Assembly: GCA_025890175.1 (NCBI GenBank)
Contig: JANPYM010000009.1
Span: 1,613,782-1,677,781 of the forward strand
Source: Ciborinia camelliae
Taxonomy: Eukaryota; Ascomycota; Leotiomycetes; Helotiales; Sclerotiniaceae
Direction: 5' to 3'
DNA length: 64,000 nt
The notes beneath the pieces are model-generated. The model made no database searches and was not told the origin of the DNA. It worked only from the letters and a program-made list of their open reading frames with translations. Positions within the stretch are counted from its first letter, which is position 1, and every line of letters begins with the position of its first letter. A program made the position numbers and the translations under genes. Positions 45,427 through 58,929 of the stretch are shown one piece after another.

Positions 45427-46465
45427 ATGTCTTCCGTAGGTTACAATTCCTCCTTGGGTTTTTATTTGTGAATCACTTTCAAAGCAAACAATTTCACGTT
45501 TTTAACAATATACTACAGGAAATCGAAGTTAAACTGCCCAAATCGGTAGCCTTCAATGTTGAAGATGAAAAAGGTATCAGCGCGCCATTAATTCCTCAAG
45601 CTTTGAATGTATTTACTAATCCTTTTTCAGATAATGGAGATGATGGCTTGGGAGACCTTTCCACAATGAAGAAGAAGAAGAAGAAGACGAAGAAGGTGGA
45701 GGAGGGTGAAGAGGGAGGTGATGAAGCTGCAGATGGTGGTCTCGATCTCTCGACGATGAAGAAAAAGAAGAAGTCCAAGAAGCCCAAGGACGCCGAAGAT
45801 GATTTCACAGCCCGACTCGCAGCCGCCAATCTCAACGGTGATGAAGGTGAGGGTGAGAAAGCCGCTGAGGAAACCCCAGTCGACGATGGTGATATGATGA
45901 AGGGAACTGGTATCTGGGCACACGACGAGACCAAAGCCATTAGTTACGAACAACTCCTCTCTCGATTCTTCACTCTGCTCGCGCAAAAGAACCCCGATCA
46001 TGCATCTTCCGGCTCGAAGAGTTATAAGATTCCTCCTCCACAATGTCTGCGTGAAGGAAACAAGAAGACGATCTTCGCCAATATTGCCGAGATCTGCAAA
46101 CGAATGAAGAGAACTGATGAGCACGTTACTTCATATTTGTTCGCTGAACTGGGAACCAACGGTTCCGTTGATGGTAGCAGACGTTTGGTTATCAAGGGTC
46201 GTTTCCAACAAAAGCAAATCGAAAATGTGTTGAGAAAATATATCAGTACGTTCACATTCCCATTTCTTCAAAGGCCATACTAACACTCCTCACAGTGGAA
46301 TACGTAACCTGCAAAACCTGTAGATCCGCCGACACCGAACTCAACAAAGGAGAAAACAGATTGTTCTTTATTACTTGCAACTCCTGCGGATCCAGACGTT
46401 CGGTCACTGCCATCAAAACTGGTTTCTCCGCTCAAGTCGGAAAGAGAAGAAGACAACAGGGTTAA
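45427..46465 (+). CDS. sui3: Translation initiation factor eIF2 subunit beta (three exons)
   Basis: Exons 45427-45435, 45519-46245 and 46296-46465 give 301 residues. The first exon is only nine bases (MSS), which is required to give a start with [12 protein letters not shown]. The N-terminal half has two copies of a lysine box with the same lead-in, [15 protein letters not shown] and [14 protein letters not shown], separated by acidic spacers; K-boxes bind eIF5 and eIF2B in other eukaryotes. The C-terminal part is the eIF2-beta/eIF5 fold ([35 protein letters not shown]) followed by a C4 zinc finger CKTC..CNSC (about 249-272). The factor joins GTP and initiator tRNA on the 40S subunit. Intact and complete; broken copies of its exon 2 lie at 63.4-63.8 kb. 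Confidence 0.94.
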
Positions 46466-47400
46466 GTTTGTTAGGCTTCTTAGAATTTCTGCATGCGATA
46501 TCATGCGGCTTTCCAATTTCATTGTCGGCGTGTCATTCCTAGGTGGATGGATGGATGGATGGATGAACGGGCTACAGATTTTTTGGAGTCTTTTCTTTTG
46601 CTTCATTGCTTTCATAGTCTTCGTGTTATTATGGACTATTTTTTCGATTATCCTACCTGAGCTGAGGTCATCAGATATGATATGAAGGAATGTAATGATA
46701 CGAAGTGTACATAGATAAATATTATGCTTCCAAAACGATACAACACTTTCATGATTAGTTTTTTGGGGCTGTGGTGAGCTTAACTAGATGATTGCAATTT
46801 CTGCTTTGGTGGTGCTCCCGGTGATCTTCAGAAATCGGCGTGTTCAAGATGCAAAATGGATTTGAATGGTTTGAATGATTGAAATGATTGAAAATGGAAT
46901 TTATGAGATTTTTGAAACTAGTTATGCATATCGTAGTAGTCCAATCCAAGCTTCTATTTTGATCCCGGAAGGATGATGATTGGTGGCTGAAAATAGCACA
47001 GCCCGCACCAACATGCATGGGAGGAGATTGGGATTGGTATATTATGAGCGGCGGCTGCTGTTTTCTGCGACGGAAGAAAGAAAAGAAGTGAGACGACCAT
47101 TTGAATTTTTGAGAATTTGGTGTTTGATCTCGATTTTTGATTGGATTTGGATTTGGATTTGGATTTGAAGTGGTGAGTAGGTACTGAACCTTGGGAATTT
47201 TGGATGATTAAATTGAATGCGGGGCAAGCTGCAGAGCTTCATAGCCTGCTGAGATAGGATGGGATGGGATGAAATGGGATGATATGCTGACTGGGGGTCA
47301 GTTCTATGACAATTACTCCATTACTCAGGAATAACATCATCTACCTAGCTCTGAGTCTTTTTGATTGTTCATTTGGATTCATTTGATTCTTGAGATCAAA
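46466..47400. other. Intergenic region with GGAT and GGATTT repeats
   Basis: 3' flank of eIF2-beta and promoter of the AIM24 gene. A GGAT tetramer run (46541-46564) and a GGATTT run (47138-47166) are present. No gene seen. Confidence 0.55.
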
Positions 47401-48892
47401 ATGTCTACATATTATCCTCGTAAGTGCCTTTGGGTCAGCCTGCTACCAAAAACTACCTAGCTAACTCTCCCACAGCTCCTCCTGGAGGCAATGGAGGCAA
47501 TGGAGGTAAGAGGGCATCTCATCCACCAAGACTATCCCTCTAATCTTTCACCACAGCTTCCCAACAACAATACGCACTCCCACCTACCTCCCCACCCCCA
47601 AATCAAACCTCATTCCAATATGCCGCCCCACCCACGTCGCCCCCTCCCGCCCAATCCTCTCAACCCTCCCACGCCTATTACCCACCACCCCCCTCTACCT
47701 CCACAACAAGCTATACCCCTCCCCCAAACCCACAACCTACACCTCCTCACCAACAGCCACAACAACAATACGCACCTCCCCCAAACTTTTCTCATCGTCC
47801 CTCTTATTCCGGCGGTCAACATACCCTCCCCATCCACACACCACCTCCCCAACAAACACAAACCTACGCATCTTCCTCGGCGGTCTCTCCCCAAGAAACA
47901 CATGTCCCCGGTTATGGACATCAAGGCTCCAATCCAAATCCAAGCGACTACCCACCCGAAAAGCCAGCCCTAAATACAAGTCTCACGAGTAATTTGGATC
48001 ATGGAGCACCTAGCGCAGCCCATTTTGTAGGAGCGAGTACGACGCAAGATGATGTGGGCACGTTTAATGGCGGGAGTTATCGCGTCAGCCATAGGGATAC
48101 GAATACCATTTTGACGATTCAGTTGGCGATGGGGTGTCCGTTGACTGTTAAACCTGGTATTTACTCCCCCTTTTACTTTTCCTTTTCCTTTGTCTAATCC
48201 AATTGTGTGTGAGAGAAGTAGAGAGCTAACCAAGGAAAAAGGCGCCATGATCGCCATGACCCCCACCATAACCCTCAAAGGCGCCATCAAATTCTCCATG
48301 AAAAAACTCGTCATCGGCGGTGAAATGACCCATTCCACCTTTACGGGCCCTGGCGAACTTCTCCTAGCCCCTTCGTCCCTAGGCGATATAACGAATATTC
48401 GTCTAAGCGGTGATGAACAGTGGAGTGTGGGACGAGATGCTTATTTGGCTTCTACGCAAGGGGTTATCAAGGAGTATAAGAGACAGGGTATCGGTAAGGC
48501 GATGTTTAGTGGCGAGGGACTTTTCGTGTATAAGATTAGTGGGGTAGGTTTGTTGTGGATTAGTAGTTTGGGCGCGATTATTAGGAAGGATGTATGTTCC
48601 CCTTTTCCTCTTCCTTTTCCCTTTTCCCTCATCCCCCATCCCTCTCAACTAACCCTCATTCTTTCCACCATAGCTACAAGAAGGCGAACGTTACATAGTA
48701 GACAACGGCCACCTCGTCGCCTGGAACACAAAATACATACTCGAAAGAGTAGCATCTGGAGGTATCATCTCCGGATTGAGTAGTGGAGAGGGGCTGGTGT
48801 GTAAGTTTACGGGGCCGGGGACGGTTTTTATTCAGACGAGGAATCCTGTAGCTTTTGGTCAGTGGATTAGTGCGCATTCTGGGGGTGCTTAG
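47401..48892 (+). CDS. AIM24/DUF124-domain protein with a Pro/Gln-rich N-terminus (five exons)
   Basis: Exons 47401-47419, 47476-47505, 47557-48156, 48242-48591 and 48674-48892 join in phase to give 405 residues. The first two exons are tiny (19 and 30 bases, [16 protein letters not shown]). Residues ~17-165 are Pro/Gln/Ser/Tyr-rich and surely disordered. Residues ~190-405 form the AIM24 (TRAP-like beta) domain: [83 protein letters not shown], and the end [16 protein letters not shown]. Yeast Aim24 helps mitochondrial inner-membrane organisation, but paralogues with a Pro-rich start have no proven role and no presequence is seen here. Converges on the gene at 50474. Confidence 0.85.
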
Positions 48893-50473
48893 GTGATAAA
48901 AGTGAAGGAGAGGTGGGGATATGAGATGGGAAAGGGGTATATTTGACGAGTTTCTTCGCAGTTGAGGATTTGGATTCGCCCCTCGGAAATGATGATATGA
49001 TATGATACCTTGTCCTTCGTTTTTTTTCATGCTTGCTACTTGGGAGTTTTCTCCAAATTATCAAAAGCAAACTACAATCCTCTTTCACGTTTCTCGGAAC
49101 CGAATATTTATGTGGGGAAGATACTTTGGGTTCATGGATGTAGGTTTATTATCTTATGCTAGCTAGCTAGTCTTGTCTTGTCTTCAGTACAATTAGCTCC
49201 TCGTCTAGTCGAAAAGAAATGCCAGTGAAGAAAATGCGGTGGTGTATTTAAAGGGTGTAGTTTTGATTCCTGGGAGGATTTGATGTCTTCAAATGGATGG
49301 GCAGTCCCTGATGCAATCGATATAGATAAACTCGATTTCTATTAGATACCTCGTATCGAAACACTTCATCGATGAGGACACGACACATCTCTCCATCTAA
49401 ACTTGGATCAGGAACGTGAAAGCAATAATCCCCACATGAAGCTTCCTTCAGAAGATGATATCCTAGGTAACATGGAGTGGAATGGATTCAAGGAAGCCGT
49501 GTCTGGCCAAATCAAGCAAGATACCAAAAAATGGTAGCCGATGACTCTTTAGAATTGCGCAGTAGCTAGTTTGGTGGGAGAAAAATACACGCTTACATCT
49601 ATGCACTCAAATAAGGACAATTAAACGCGCATTCAAACTAGGGTACGGCCAGAATTTGCGGCCATCTGAATATCTGGCGGCCTACTGGGGAGAGGAATGG
49701 TGGTCGCTGGAGCGATGATTTTCCTCATCCAGAAGAGATGATATGCGGCCTGGTGAGGGAGTGAGCTGTTATACTTGAGAGTCTATGGGATTAAAATGAT
49801 AGCTATGGGAATGGTTTACCCCGGTTCCTCCTCTACGAGACGACCCCGAGATACGAGTCACAAAAGATATGGCCCTTAACCCTTTATGAAGTCATTACTC
49901 AAATCGAGTCCGATAAGTCAGGACTTACGTTTTAGGACTCGCCGACATAGATATGAGCTGCATCAAATTTCATAGAAGCCTCTTAGATTTTTGTCCGACA
50001 GTAAGGGATGGGGATGTCTGATTTTTTAGATCGAGTTTATATATTGATTCATTCCACAAACTAAATCTTGCTACGTTATTGAATTCATTGGGACATTAAT
50101 TTTGAAAACTTTGAGTAAATGAACGATTTCCAAATATTGAAAGACTGTTTTTTGGGTTATTCGATACCATGACTGAAAAAGAAAGTGACAGAAAGCATTA
50201 TAGAAATGGGTTGTCTCCCCAAGAGTCACTCGCGATGAGTATACTCAGAACCCCATAGAAATAGAGAGATATGAAAAAGATGACATCGTGGGACCACCAG
50301 ATTTGAGACTCGGCCGTGGTGACAACTATTGGTGTTAATGGAAAGAGCAGCTGGCTAAAACGCCTGTGGTATGACTTCTGGACGTCATTAGCTTCAAACA
50401 GAATTCGATAAGATCGACCCGTACTACGTACCCAACTACTCCGATGCTTTGGTTGACAAGTCGGGCATCCAGC
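48893..50473. other. Convergent intergenic region, 1.6 kb
   Basis: No gene recognised. Only short frames. TCTTG repeats at 49170-49183 are the one visible tract. Confidence 0.5.
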
Positions 50474-50962
50474 TTATACCTGAGTCTCCGTTTTCTTATC
50501 TCCTCTCTCCTCTGCATCCATCTCTTCTCTGTCTCCCTCTTCTCCGCCTTCCTCTTCTCCGTCTTCATCTTCTCCGTCCTCCTCTTCTCCGTCTTCATCT
50601 TCCCAGTCTTCCTCTTCTCCATCTTCCTCTTCTTCATCTCCGTCCATATAATCCTCCGAACTATCTCTATCCCTCGTATGCGGCTTTCCAAGAGTCTCCC
50701 AGATCTGATCCTTCGCCATCGGCTTTCCACTTTGTATCTGCTTAGCCCGTTTTCTCAGCATTCTATCCAAGTCTATCCATGCTTTCTTTTCGGTGTTGAA
50801 CAGTCCGGTCACTACCAACGACTTGCCAAAACCGTCACCGTAGTCTCTTCTGATGGTGCAGTACCAGCCATCATTTTCGTCATCAACGTCAAACGCGTAA
50901 TCATGGTCACCCCAGATTATCTTGCAGTTGGCTTCAATTCTTTCGACTTGGAAAGGTGCCAT
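50474..50962 (-). CDS. Small protein with a highly acidic tail
   Basis: Single frame of 162 residues. Residues 1-95 look globular with aromatic and hydrophobic spacing (WGDHDYAFDVDDENDGWYCT; FNTEKKAWIDLDRMLRKRAKQI). From ~107 it is almost only Glu, Asp, Gly and Trp in imperfect GEEEDGEDED-type units coded by a CTTCTCCGTC repeat, then ends KKTETQV. I do not recognise the fold; the tail resembles those of histone or ribosome chaperones, but that is only composition. The opposite strand reads as a long Leu/Ser/Phe-rich frame, which is a shadow of the repeat. Confidence 0.7.
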   Translation of the reverse strand: MAPFQVERIEANCKIIWGDHDYAFDVDDENDGWYCTIRRDYGDGFGKSLVVTGLFNTEKKAWIDLDRMLRKRAKQIQSGKPMAKDQIWETLGKPHTRDRDSSEDYMDGDEEEEDGEEEDWEDEDGEEEDGEDEDGEEEGGEEGDREEMDAEERGDKKTETQV

Positions 50963-51570
50963 GTTCAGCTGGGTATGGACTGGTTTGCGAGGTGTAGCTT
51001 CAGATGGTCAAGCGAGGTTCTCGTTCGTTTGGCGTTGCTTAGATGATGTATCATAAAGTGCTATTTATGAGGTTAACACAGCATTGGGTTAATAGCACAT
51101 TAATTGCAAAAATAACACAGTTCTCCTATTCATAAGCTAGTCCACTTTGTGTATGAGGGCTTTGCAGTTCGGTCGATACAGAACATGAAGTGAGGCTTTT
51201 TCGGAATATCTAAATCAAACTAACCTTTCAGATGGGGAGCTTCGAGATCAAATCTTCTGATGATTGATGGATGGCTGAGATGGGGTTCATAAAGTTGCAG
51301 TTGAGAAAATTTCAATGGAAATGAGGGGTAAAGGAACACAAGGTCTTCGTAAATCACCATGCAGTGTAACTTGCTACGCATAGTTTTATTAGGCAGTCCT
51401 AGTGACAACTTTTAGTCTACAACTGGAATTCTATCCATCAATATATCTTTTCTTCTGACGCTTTTGAAATTTATCCAGATTGATAGATTGACCGAATCAC
51501 AAACGCCAATTCTCGTCATGATAGTAACAATTTCATCCACTCCATCCACGTGCTCCACAAATCCACCCAT
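50963..51570. other. Intergenic region
   Basis: Upstream of the acidic-tailed gene (-) and downstream of the helicase (-). No gene seen. Confidence 0.5.
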
Positions 51571-54500
51571 CTAAGCCCAAATAGCTCTAAACTTCTCATC
51601 AAATTCTGTCTTCAACTTCCTAAATGCCCGATACACGGTCATCAACTTTTGATACTCCTCATCATCCGTTGCTCCCGCACCACTCTCCTTTTCCTTCTCC
51701 AAATAATCCTCTTCAGCAGCCAATCTATCCTCACCCGCATCCCAATCATCTACTACCTTCTTTCTACGAGCCGGCTGAACTTGTTGAATTTCACTAGATG
51801 GTGCAGAAACAGGTTGCGGAATTGCATCTTCGGCCATTTTCTCATCGTTCTCATTCTCGACGGAGTCACCTGCTCCCATTACATCCAGAAGTTCTGCATC
51901 AGTGTCTTGGCCTAAACCAAGATGCAAGGCCAGGGAGGTAGCGATTGTAGCTAGCACCATAGAGAAGTCGTTAAGTACGAACCAGACGTCTGATTTGCGG
52001 ATACCATTAGCGTCCTCGAGGGGTTGCAAAGAACCGTGCTTGTAGAAATCGAGGAGATATGAGTTTAGAGGCGATCTTGTTTCATCAGGGTGAAGCTCGA
52101 GATGGGGAATAACGGCTGCTTCAAGGAAGACGCCTTCGCGGGTTGAACTGCAAAGATCTTCGATAGTAGTGAACGAGTCACCAAGACCTGACAGGGCGAA
52201 AAATGGCGAGCGCGCTAGAGGTTGGGGCATGCTAGGAAGGAAGTCAAGAGCCAGGATTGCGTTGCCGTTCGTTTTGCTTGCTTCAATTGGGCCAACTGGA
52301 CTTTGAGTGAATGGCAAAGCGTGTTCATCTTCAGTAATGTGTTGCTCGGCGAACGTCTTGACGTAGGTCGAGAACACCTCTAATGTGCTCTTATTATGGT
52401 CACGAAGTATATTAGCTGCATCTTCTGGCATGGGCTCAAGATACACATTCGATGGAGAGCGGTGAATTTTCTCTGCCTCTTCAGGGTCATCGATTTCCCT
52501 AACAACTCGACGACCGAAGAGATGACTCAATACGAGAATCAGTGTATGCAATACATCTTCGGAGTTGGTATCGATATCTGCACAGAGCTTATGGAAATAT
52601 TTCCCATTAAGAAGGGCTGAAATCTATTAGCATATGCAATACAAGGAAATACAATAGAAAGACCACTTACCATGGAATGCAAAACTCGAATTCTCGGTGT
52701 AGTAGAGATGCGAAACACAACTAGTAAAGTTGACAGGCTCACCCCCAGGTCCAAGAAGTGCATGTCTACGTAAGTAGTCTATAGAGAAGCGAAGATGATG
52801 TAAAACCTGCTCTTTGAAACTTTGTCCGCCAAGATACAGTCTGGGCTGAGAGAGAAGAGAGTTGATAGCTCTAACAGCATATGGCGAGTTTTTGGAGTCA
52901 TTAAGAAGGGTGAACAATCGTAATACCAATGTTGTCGTAATCGGAAAGTGACCAGTAAGTTCAGGAAGTCGAGAGCTGAGAAGTCGGCTTGCTCGCTCTC
53001 TAGAGACGCCCTGGAATACAACGTTTCCGAGAAGATCGAAACCACGACGACCAGAACGACCCGCAGCTTGACGGAAATTCAAAGCAGTCAAGAACACTGA
53101 ATCACCACTGAAGACCACGGTGGCGCAGGGCATGTTAATACCCAAACTGAGTGTGCCTGTTGCAATGACAACCCTCAGAAAGCCTTTACGGAACAACATC
53201 TCCACACATTGACGATATTTTCGGTTCATACCAGCATGATGAACACCTATACCTCTCTTCAGCAAGTCGATTAGGTCCTCCCTAATCTCCTTGCGACGAA
53301 GTTGTCGGATAAACCCGTCCAGTTCTTCTTTTTGCAAGCGTTTTGGATCAGCAAATGAGAAGTCGGCTTGTGGGGCAGTGGGGTCAAAGAGATCATAGAA
53401 GGAAGATCCATCTGTTGCATCCTCACGCATTCTGTCCATTTTTGATCCACCTTCGTCGTCTTGATTGGACTTCTTGGATGGCTTGGCAGGCTTGCGGCCT
53501 TTCTTTGCCTTCATTTCTTGATACTTTTCATAGCCGTCCATCAGCTTTTTCCAGGTCGAACCTTTCTTCCACTGCTCCTCGGCTTGAACCAATTGATTCA
53601 ACAAAGTGTTTGCGATGCTTTCACAGGCAGCTCGGTCGTAGTTAAACAAGATAGCTGGTAGCGCGCGGCGCTTGTGTAATTGATACAGTAATGGTAGAGT
53701 TGTAGCTTGTAGATTCAATGGGTCAATAAGCTCAGTCGAAGAACCGGAGGAGCTGTCGATTGAGATATCATTATTGATTTCAGCACTCTCGGGAGTTAAT
53801 TCCTTTACCACATTGGCGAATTGCGGTCGACACTCTGCCATCCATTGAAGCAATACTTTCTTAAGACTCTTTTCCCATGCGAAAATATCTGCCTTTCGGA
53901 TACAAGGTGGCAATGTTTGTTCTGGACTCAATGATTCGGGGACATTGAACTCCTTGCTCTGGTGTTTGACCATAGCTTTCCACAATGATAAACAATCTCG
54001 AGGTTCAAGTGCAAGGTCCTCGGGTATTCCTCGCGAAGGATCAACCAAGGATGAGACAGGGTGAACAGCTTCGAATCCTTTTAAGCCATCCAAACCTAGA
54101 CCAAGACCGAACGAGTCTCCGAGGCCTTCAAATTGAAACTTCTGAGGTGGCTCGTACATAAACTTTCGTAAGTCGGAATATCTGGTCGAATGTTTGATCA
54201 TCTTCAATTCCGATCCGTTTGCTTTCTGGGTTTCCCCTAGCCAATCCGCGAACTGCTCAGGATTACCTACAGTGGCAGAAAGAGCAATAATAGGGCATGG
54301 AGCTAACAACAAAAGCTGCTCCCATACCACGCCATCTTCGGATTGACCAATAGAGTGAATTTCATCAAAAATGATGCGCTTTACTCTCGGGGCCCATGAC
54401 TTCGCATTTGTCGGCGATAGCAGCATAATCTGAAGAATATGAGGCACGGTTACGAGGATTTGGCAACCCGTTGAGTTGTTGACACGATAATCTCTGGTAT

Positions 54501-57500
54501 GAATAGCCCAAACTCCTTTACCTGCTTGGGGAAATCTCTTAGAGAATCGACCTAGAATATAGCATTGTCAGTGGTTACCCTTTATAGACGTAATTGAAAG
54601 CAAGGACCTAGATTAGGTTATGCTTGTGATACGGGGTAGAGAGAATTTTGCTCCTTAGTATAACAGAACTTAAGGGACAAGGCAAAAGACGCGATTGTGC
54701 TTACCTTGAACTTCGGCAGCGATCTGATTAACAAGTGCTTTTGTTGGCGCAACATAAACCAAAACTCCATCATTATCAGCTCGTAGAACCTGCTCCATAG
54801 CATAGAAACTAATGAATGTTTTACCAGCAGAGGTTGGTGCCACAACAAAAACACTCTTATCAGCATCTAACTGATCGAGCACATCTCTCTGCCAGCCATC
54901 AGGGATAAAGCTAGAAACACGAGGATCTGGCTTTGCATCAAGCATCCTGTCCATATATGGCCCACAATGCTCGAGCTGGAACACTGATTCTGGAAGGTTA
55001 ATCTTTAAGGATAATGTCGGAGGTGGATACTTGAAAGTAAACGATAGCTTGCGATCAGCGCCGAACACTTTCGGTGAAGAGAAAGCGTCCAAAATACCAA
55101 CTAATTTGCAAATTTTCTCGACATGCTGAATTATCTCCTTTGTGACCGGTGCATTGGTTGTGCATATAGATCTTACAGTCGTCCAAATCAATGCAACTAC
55201 ATGGTAGCCATTTTTCTTCTTGTTCTCCTTACAGTACCCAGTCCACCAAGACAATAAGCATTGGAGTATGTAAGTGTTAATATCCCCTTCAAGAATTTTC
55301 GTTCTGGCACCATCAAGGTTGTTGAGATATTGTTTTGCCCGAAGATAGCGATTTTCATCGTTAGAGGTCAAATCAAGATCCTTCATAATCATAGACCACG
55401 CAAGGAAAGCTTTGTCAATCTCTGTGTCTCCTTTCTTTTCCAGGTTTGCAGCACGGATCTGATCAGCGGCTGAGAGTCCACCACCCTTTTTGGTACCTTT
55501 CTTAGCATTGGATCCAGGTTTCTTATTCTGTGAGGTATTGTCAGCTTATTTCCAAAGATTGTGCGTAGGGAATGTGTACTTCGTTTGGAGCTTCTTTCTT
55601 TGACTTAGTGGCTTGCTTTTCTACTTTACTTGTCTTCGATGGTTTCTCCTCTGCAACTTTAACTAGTTGTTTGGGTCCTACCACGATAGTTTCAGGCTCA
55701 AGCGCTTTGCCCTTTGCTCCTGTTAAACTTGCGGCATACGATGTCATTTCACTCATGTAGAATTGATTTGTTCGCAGAGGATTACTGTAGAATTATTAGC
55801 ACCTACTAAGACATACACACCAAGGTAACTCTTATTATAGCTTAAAAGTAGAGCTACTTACCGCCATTTAGAGACCTTCTGTGGCGGAGGAGCTTTTGAG
55901 ATGAGCGGTCTTTTGTGATTATGCCAATGGGTTGTCTCTCTGTACAGCTTCATTGTACCAAACTGCGTTTGCAAAGATTTGTCTGTCTTGACATGGATGC
56001 ACTGCAAATGCTTGTTGAAGACAGCATTAGTAAAGGGTAAAACTGCAAGTTCTTCAGAGCTTGAGTCCGAGTCTTCGTTTTCAATGATTTTAGCGGAATT
56101 CAAGTCAGAGCTCCCTTCCAAGGAAAGCTCTTGATTTGAAAGCTCTCTGGTCAGACTGCAGAGAAACAACCAATCATTTTGTATTGACTCGGGAAAGGGT
56201 TCTAAGGATTCGTCACACATAGCTTGAATGACAACACGGAATAATCGGCCATCGACAAGATCATGAGAATCTCTTATAATATCGTTCGTTTCAACAAACT
56301 TGCCCCATGTCGGATTATCTAGAATAGCTTGAGCTGTATCTGTAAATAAATATAAGAAATTGGTGATTTCTGCCTCGAAGCTTTCGTCGAAATCGATAGA
56401 TGGAAATCGACGCTTCGAAAGGGGGATTTTGTTAAGCATAACACTGTGCAATATGAGAGCGGAAGCAAAAAAGACATCGGATGTATTCTGCTTCAGAATA
56501 TGAGACGCAGAAAGAGCTGCAACGCATGATCTCTCACTCAGATGCTCCTTTGCAGAGGCTGCAGATATCTTCTGAATCATTTCATCGTCAATGGATGGTG
56601 TCCTGTCAGAGCTATCGGATTGTAAATCTTCAACAAATTTCACACGAGCTTGGTTAAAATCCTCAGCGTACGTAGAATTCATCAGCAGCTTGCGCTGGCT
56701 TGAAATAGTCATGCTCTCCACGATCATCGTAAAAACCTTCGAATCCCTAAATTCTATGCGGTTGATTAGAGCGACGTTGAGCTTGAGGCAATTAAAAGAC
56801 CATATCATTCCTCGGAGGATCATCTTGGCCGCTTTTGATGAGCGAGGTTTCTTCGCTGTGGCAGCTCCGTCATGCGACATGACAAAGTGAATTGGCGTAA
56901 TATGAAGATAACTTGAGAATTCTTGACTCTCCAGGGAAGGGAAAGTGTTGATCACGATGTCTGGGTGTGATAATGGCAACCTGTGGTGTAGATGTTGTAT
57001 AACTACTGTTCGAGTGAGGAGATATCGACCTCGGTGTGAGGATTTTACTCCAGGTGGTACACATAATTGCCGATGCTCTATGAACAAGGTTAGAGTTGCT
57101 CACGATACAGTTGGAGAAGAAAACCAGGGTGTCCAATAGTTTGGGTTAGCAGACCAGATCCAAGGTTTCAATATTTGGAAAGTTTTAAATTTTTAAAAAC
57201 AGGTTGATTGTTTAAATAAATAAATTCGTCGTTTCAAATAAATTCAAAACTTCAAATGATTTGACATTTCAATTCAAGAACCAAAATATCTCATGGTTGG
57301 ACTGCAGTCTGGACTATTGAGGACACACAGGAGAAAACGTACCTTCGAAGAATGCAATATGAAAGTTGCAATGTCTCTTAACTAGATTCTCAAGGAATTG
57401 CTCGACTACATATACAGCATGAAGTAATTGAAATCCATCTGCTATCGTTAGCTCGTTTGTCCTTTTGCGCAAGATGAAATTGAAGAAAACGCCTATGTTG

Positions 57501-57900
57501 CTCTCACGAGCCTTCCTCGTACATCAAGAAATGCCATGAAGCCTCCATTCATGAAGCTTCCATTCACGATGTGGCGTTGCACATCATTTTGTACGGAAAG
57601 CAAGTATACGCGTGGTGGTAAAACCCCCGATATGAAATTCTCCGTGAGACTCCAGCCCACATACCAATCAATGAGCGAAACATAAATAGAAAAGAATATC
57701 TTACCCTGAAAATCAATCCTCTCATCTGCGAAACATTCTCTTAATAGAGAATCTCCCTCAACGAGAAACAACTCTTTCCCCGCATAATCCCCAACGAGAT
57801 CAATCCACATAGGGCGAGTCTCATCATACCAACTCAAAATAGAATCCGGAACCTGAGTTGTCCCGTGCACCTCCACCGCGTCCCCATCGGAAGTCATCAT
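51571..57900 (-). CDS. DDX60-like Ski2-family DEAD/DEAH-box RNA helicase (seven exons)
   Basis: Minus-strand exons 57900-57705, 57438-57343, 57077-55862, 55784-55580, 55527-54705, 54551-52671 and 52616-51571 join in phase to give 1820 residues. The N-terminal part has LVGDYAGKELFLVEGDSLL and a Cys-rich HRQLCVPPG segment, typical of DDX60-like proteins. A Lys/Glu linker (about 505-590) precedes the ATPase core. Motif I is APTSAGKT (801-808), DEIH box 908-911, SAT 937-939, and the second RecA domain has GIGVHHAGMNRKYR and TLSLGINMP, ending with QAAGRSGRRG (about 1340-1349). A helical C-terminal part of ~480 residues follows. Animal DDX60 acts in antiviral RNA sensing and stalled-ribosome handling; fungal copies are unstudied, so role here is inference (RNA surveillance). 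All essential motifs look intact. The intron at 55528-55579 uses a weaker GTACAC donor. Confidence 0.92.
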
Positions 57901-58929
57901 ATTATTGTGCCTTTGTCGTTGTGGTAGTTTCTGACTATCAAGATATGTGTTATCTGCAATGATTTCTGATACTTAGGTATGAAGGTGGAATTCTTGTTAT
58001 GAATTGTGAAGCTTTTGGAGAGAGAAAATTCTGATTTTGAGGACGTGTTTGCCTTTGCTAGCCTGAATGTGTTTCCAAGTTTGCATGTGGTGAATAATCG
58101 CTTGTGCCTACCGCACTTTTTACGCTTCATGCTCACGTGATCTGGAAATTTATATGTTTCAAGATTATTGATTTCAAGCCAACCAGTTCATTGATATAAT
58201 CATAGAGCTATGGTATGATAAGAGAAGACTATGTATAGGTATTTATATCTCAAATCCAGCACTCAGAAGTCTGATATCATCGATTGATTGCTTTGAGAAA
58301 TCCTGGTCACGTTATCCCAGGCGCCGCTCATATGGTGCACGGACCTTTGCATTTGAGAGTTGATTGATTTACACATATCATCAGCGAGATTGTTGTTGAT
58401 CACTTCTTCCTTGATTTACGAGAGTTGATAATACCACGGCGCTCTTTGAAATATGATTTAATTACCCCAACAAAGCCGAAGAGCATATTGGTACCAACAA
58501 TCACTCCATTTGCAAAGTGTCTAAATATATGTAAAGAGGGAAGGGAAGGGAAAAGGCTACTACGAGGACATTTCCCTTCAATAAAATATTGGAACTGGAC
58601 GATAATATTTGTAGCAAGTTCCTAATTCTGCCTTCTTTAACGGTTGGATGTGATGTTTGAAATGAAGGGCATGAGGCTGGAAGGCACAATATCATGTGCC
58701 TACCTAGGTAGCTAGTAGGTGCCGCCGTTCGAGATGGGAATTCACCCTGGGTATTTGTCGACTTCGAAAAGTTCATGCCTGCCATTAGGTAGCTGACCGA
58801 GGGACTGGCTGACGAGTACAAATGTCTACTTTGCAGCTTTCCATAGACATTGTTTTCTTGATATACCTGGATTTGACTCAATTTAGGCTATTTCCGTACA
58901 CCCTCGAAGCAATAGACTCTTATTTTACC
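57901..58929. other. 5' flank of the helicase gene and intergenic DNA
   Basis: No gene seen. The helicase promoter is at the start. One ACCTAGGTA word lies at 58702-58710. Confidence 0.5.

Noticed and set aside
50444..51046. 200-residue Leu/Phe/Ser-rich frame opposite the acidic-tailed gene
   Set aside because: It mirrors the acidic repeat of the minus-strand gene (CTTCTCC units) and has no independent start or motif.
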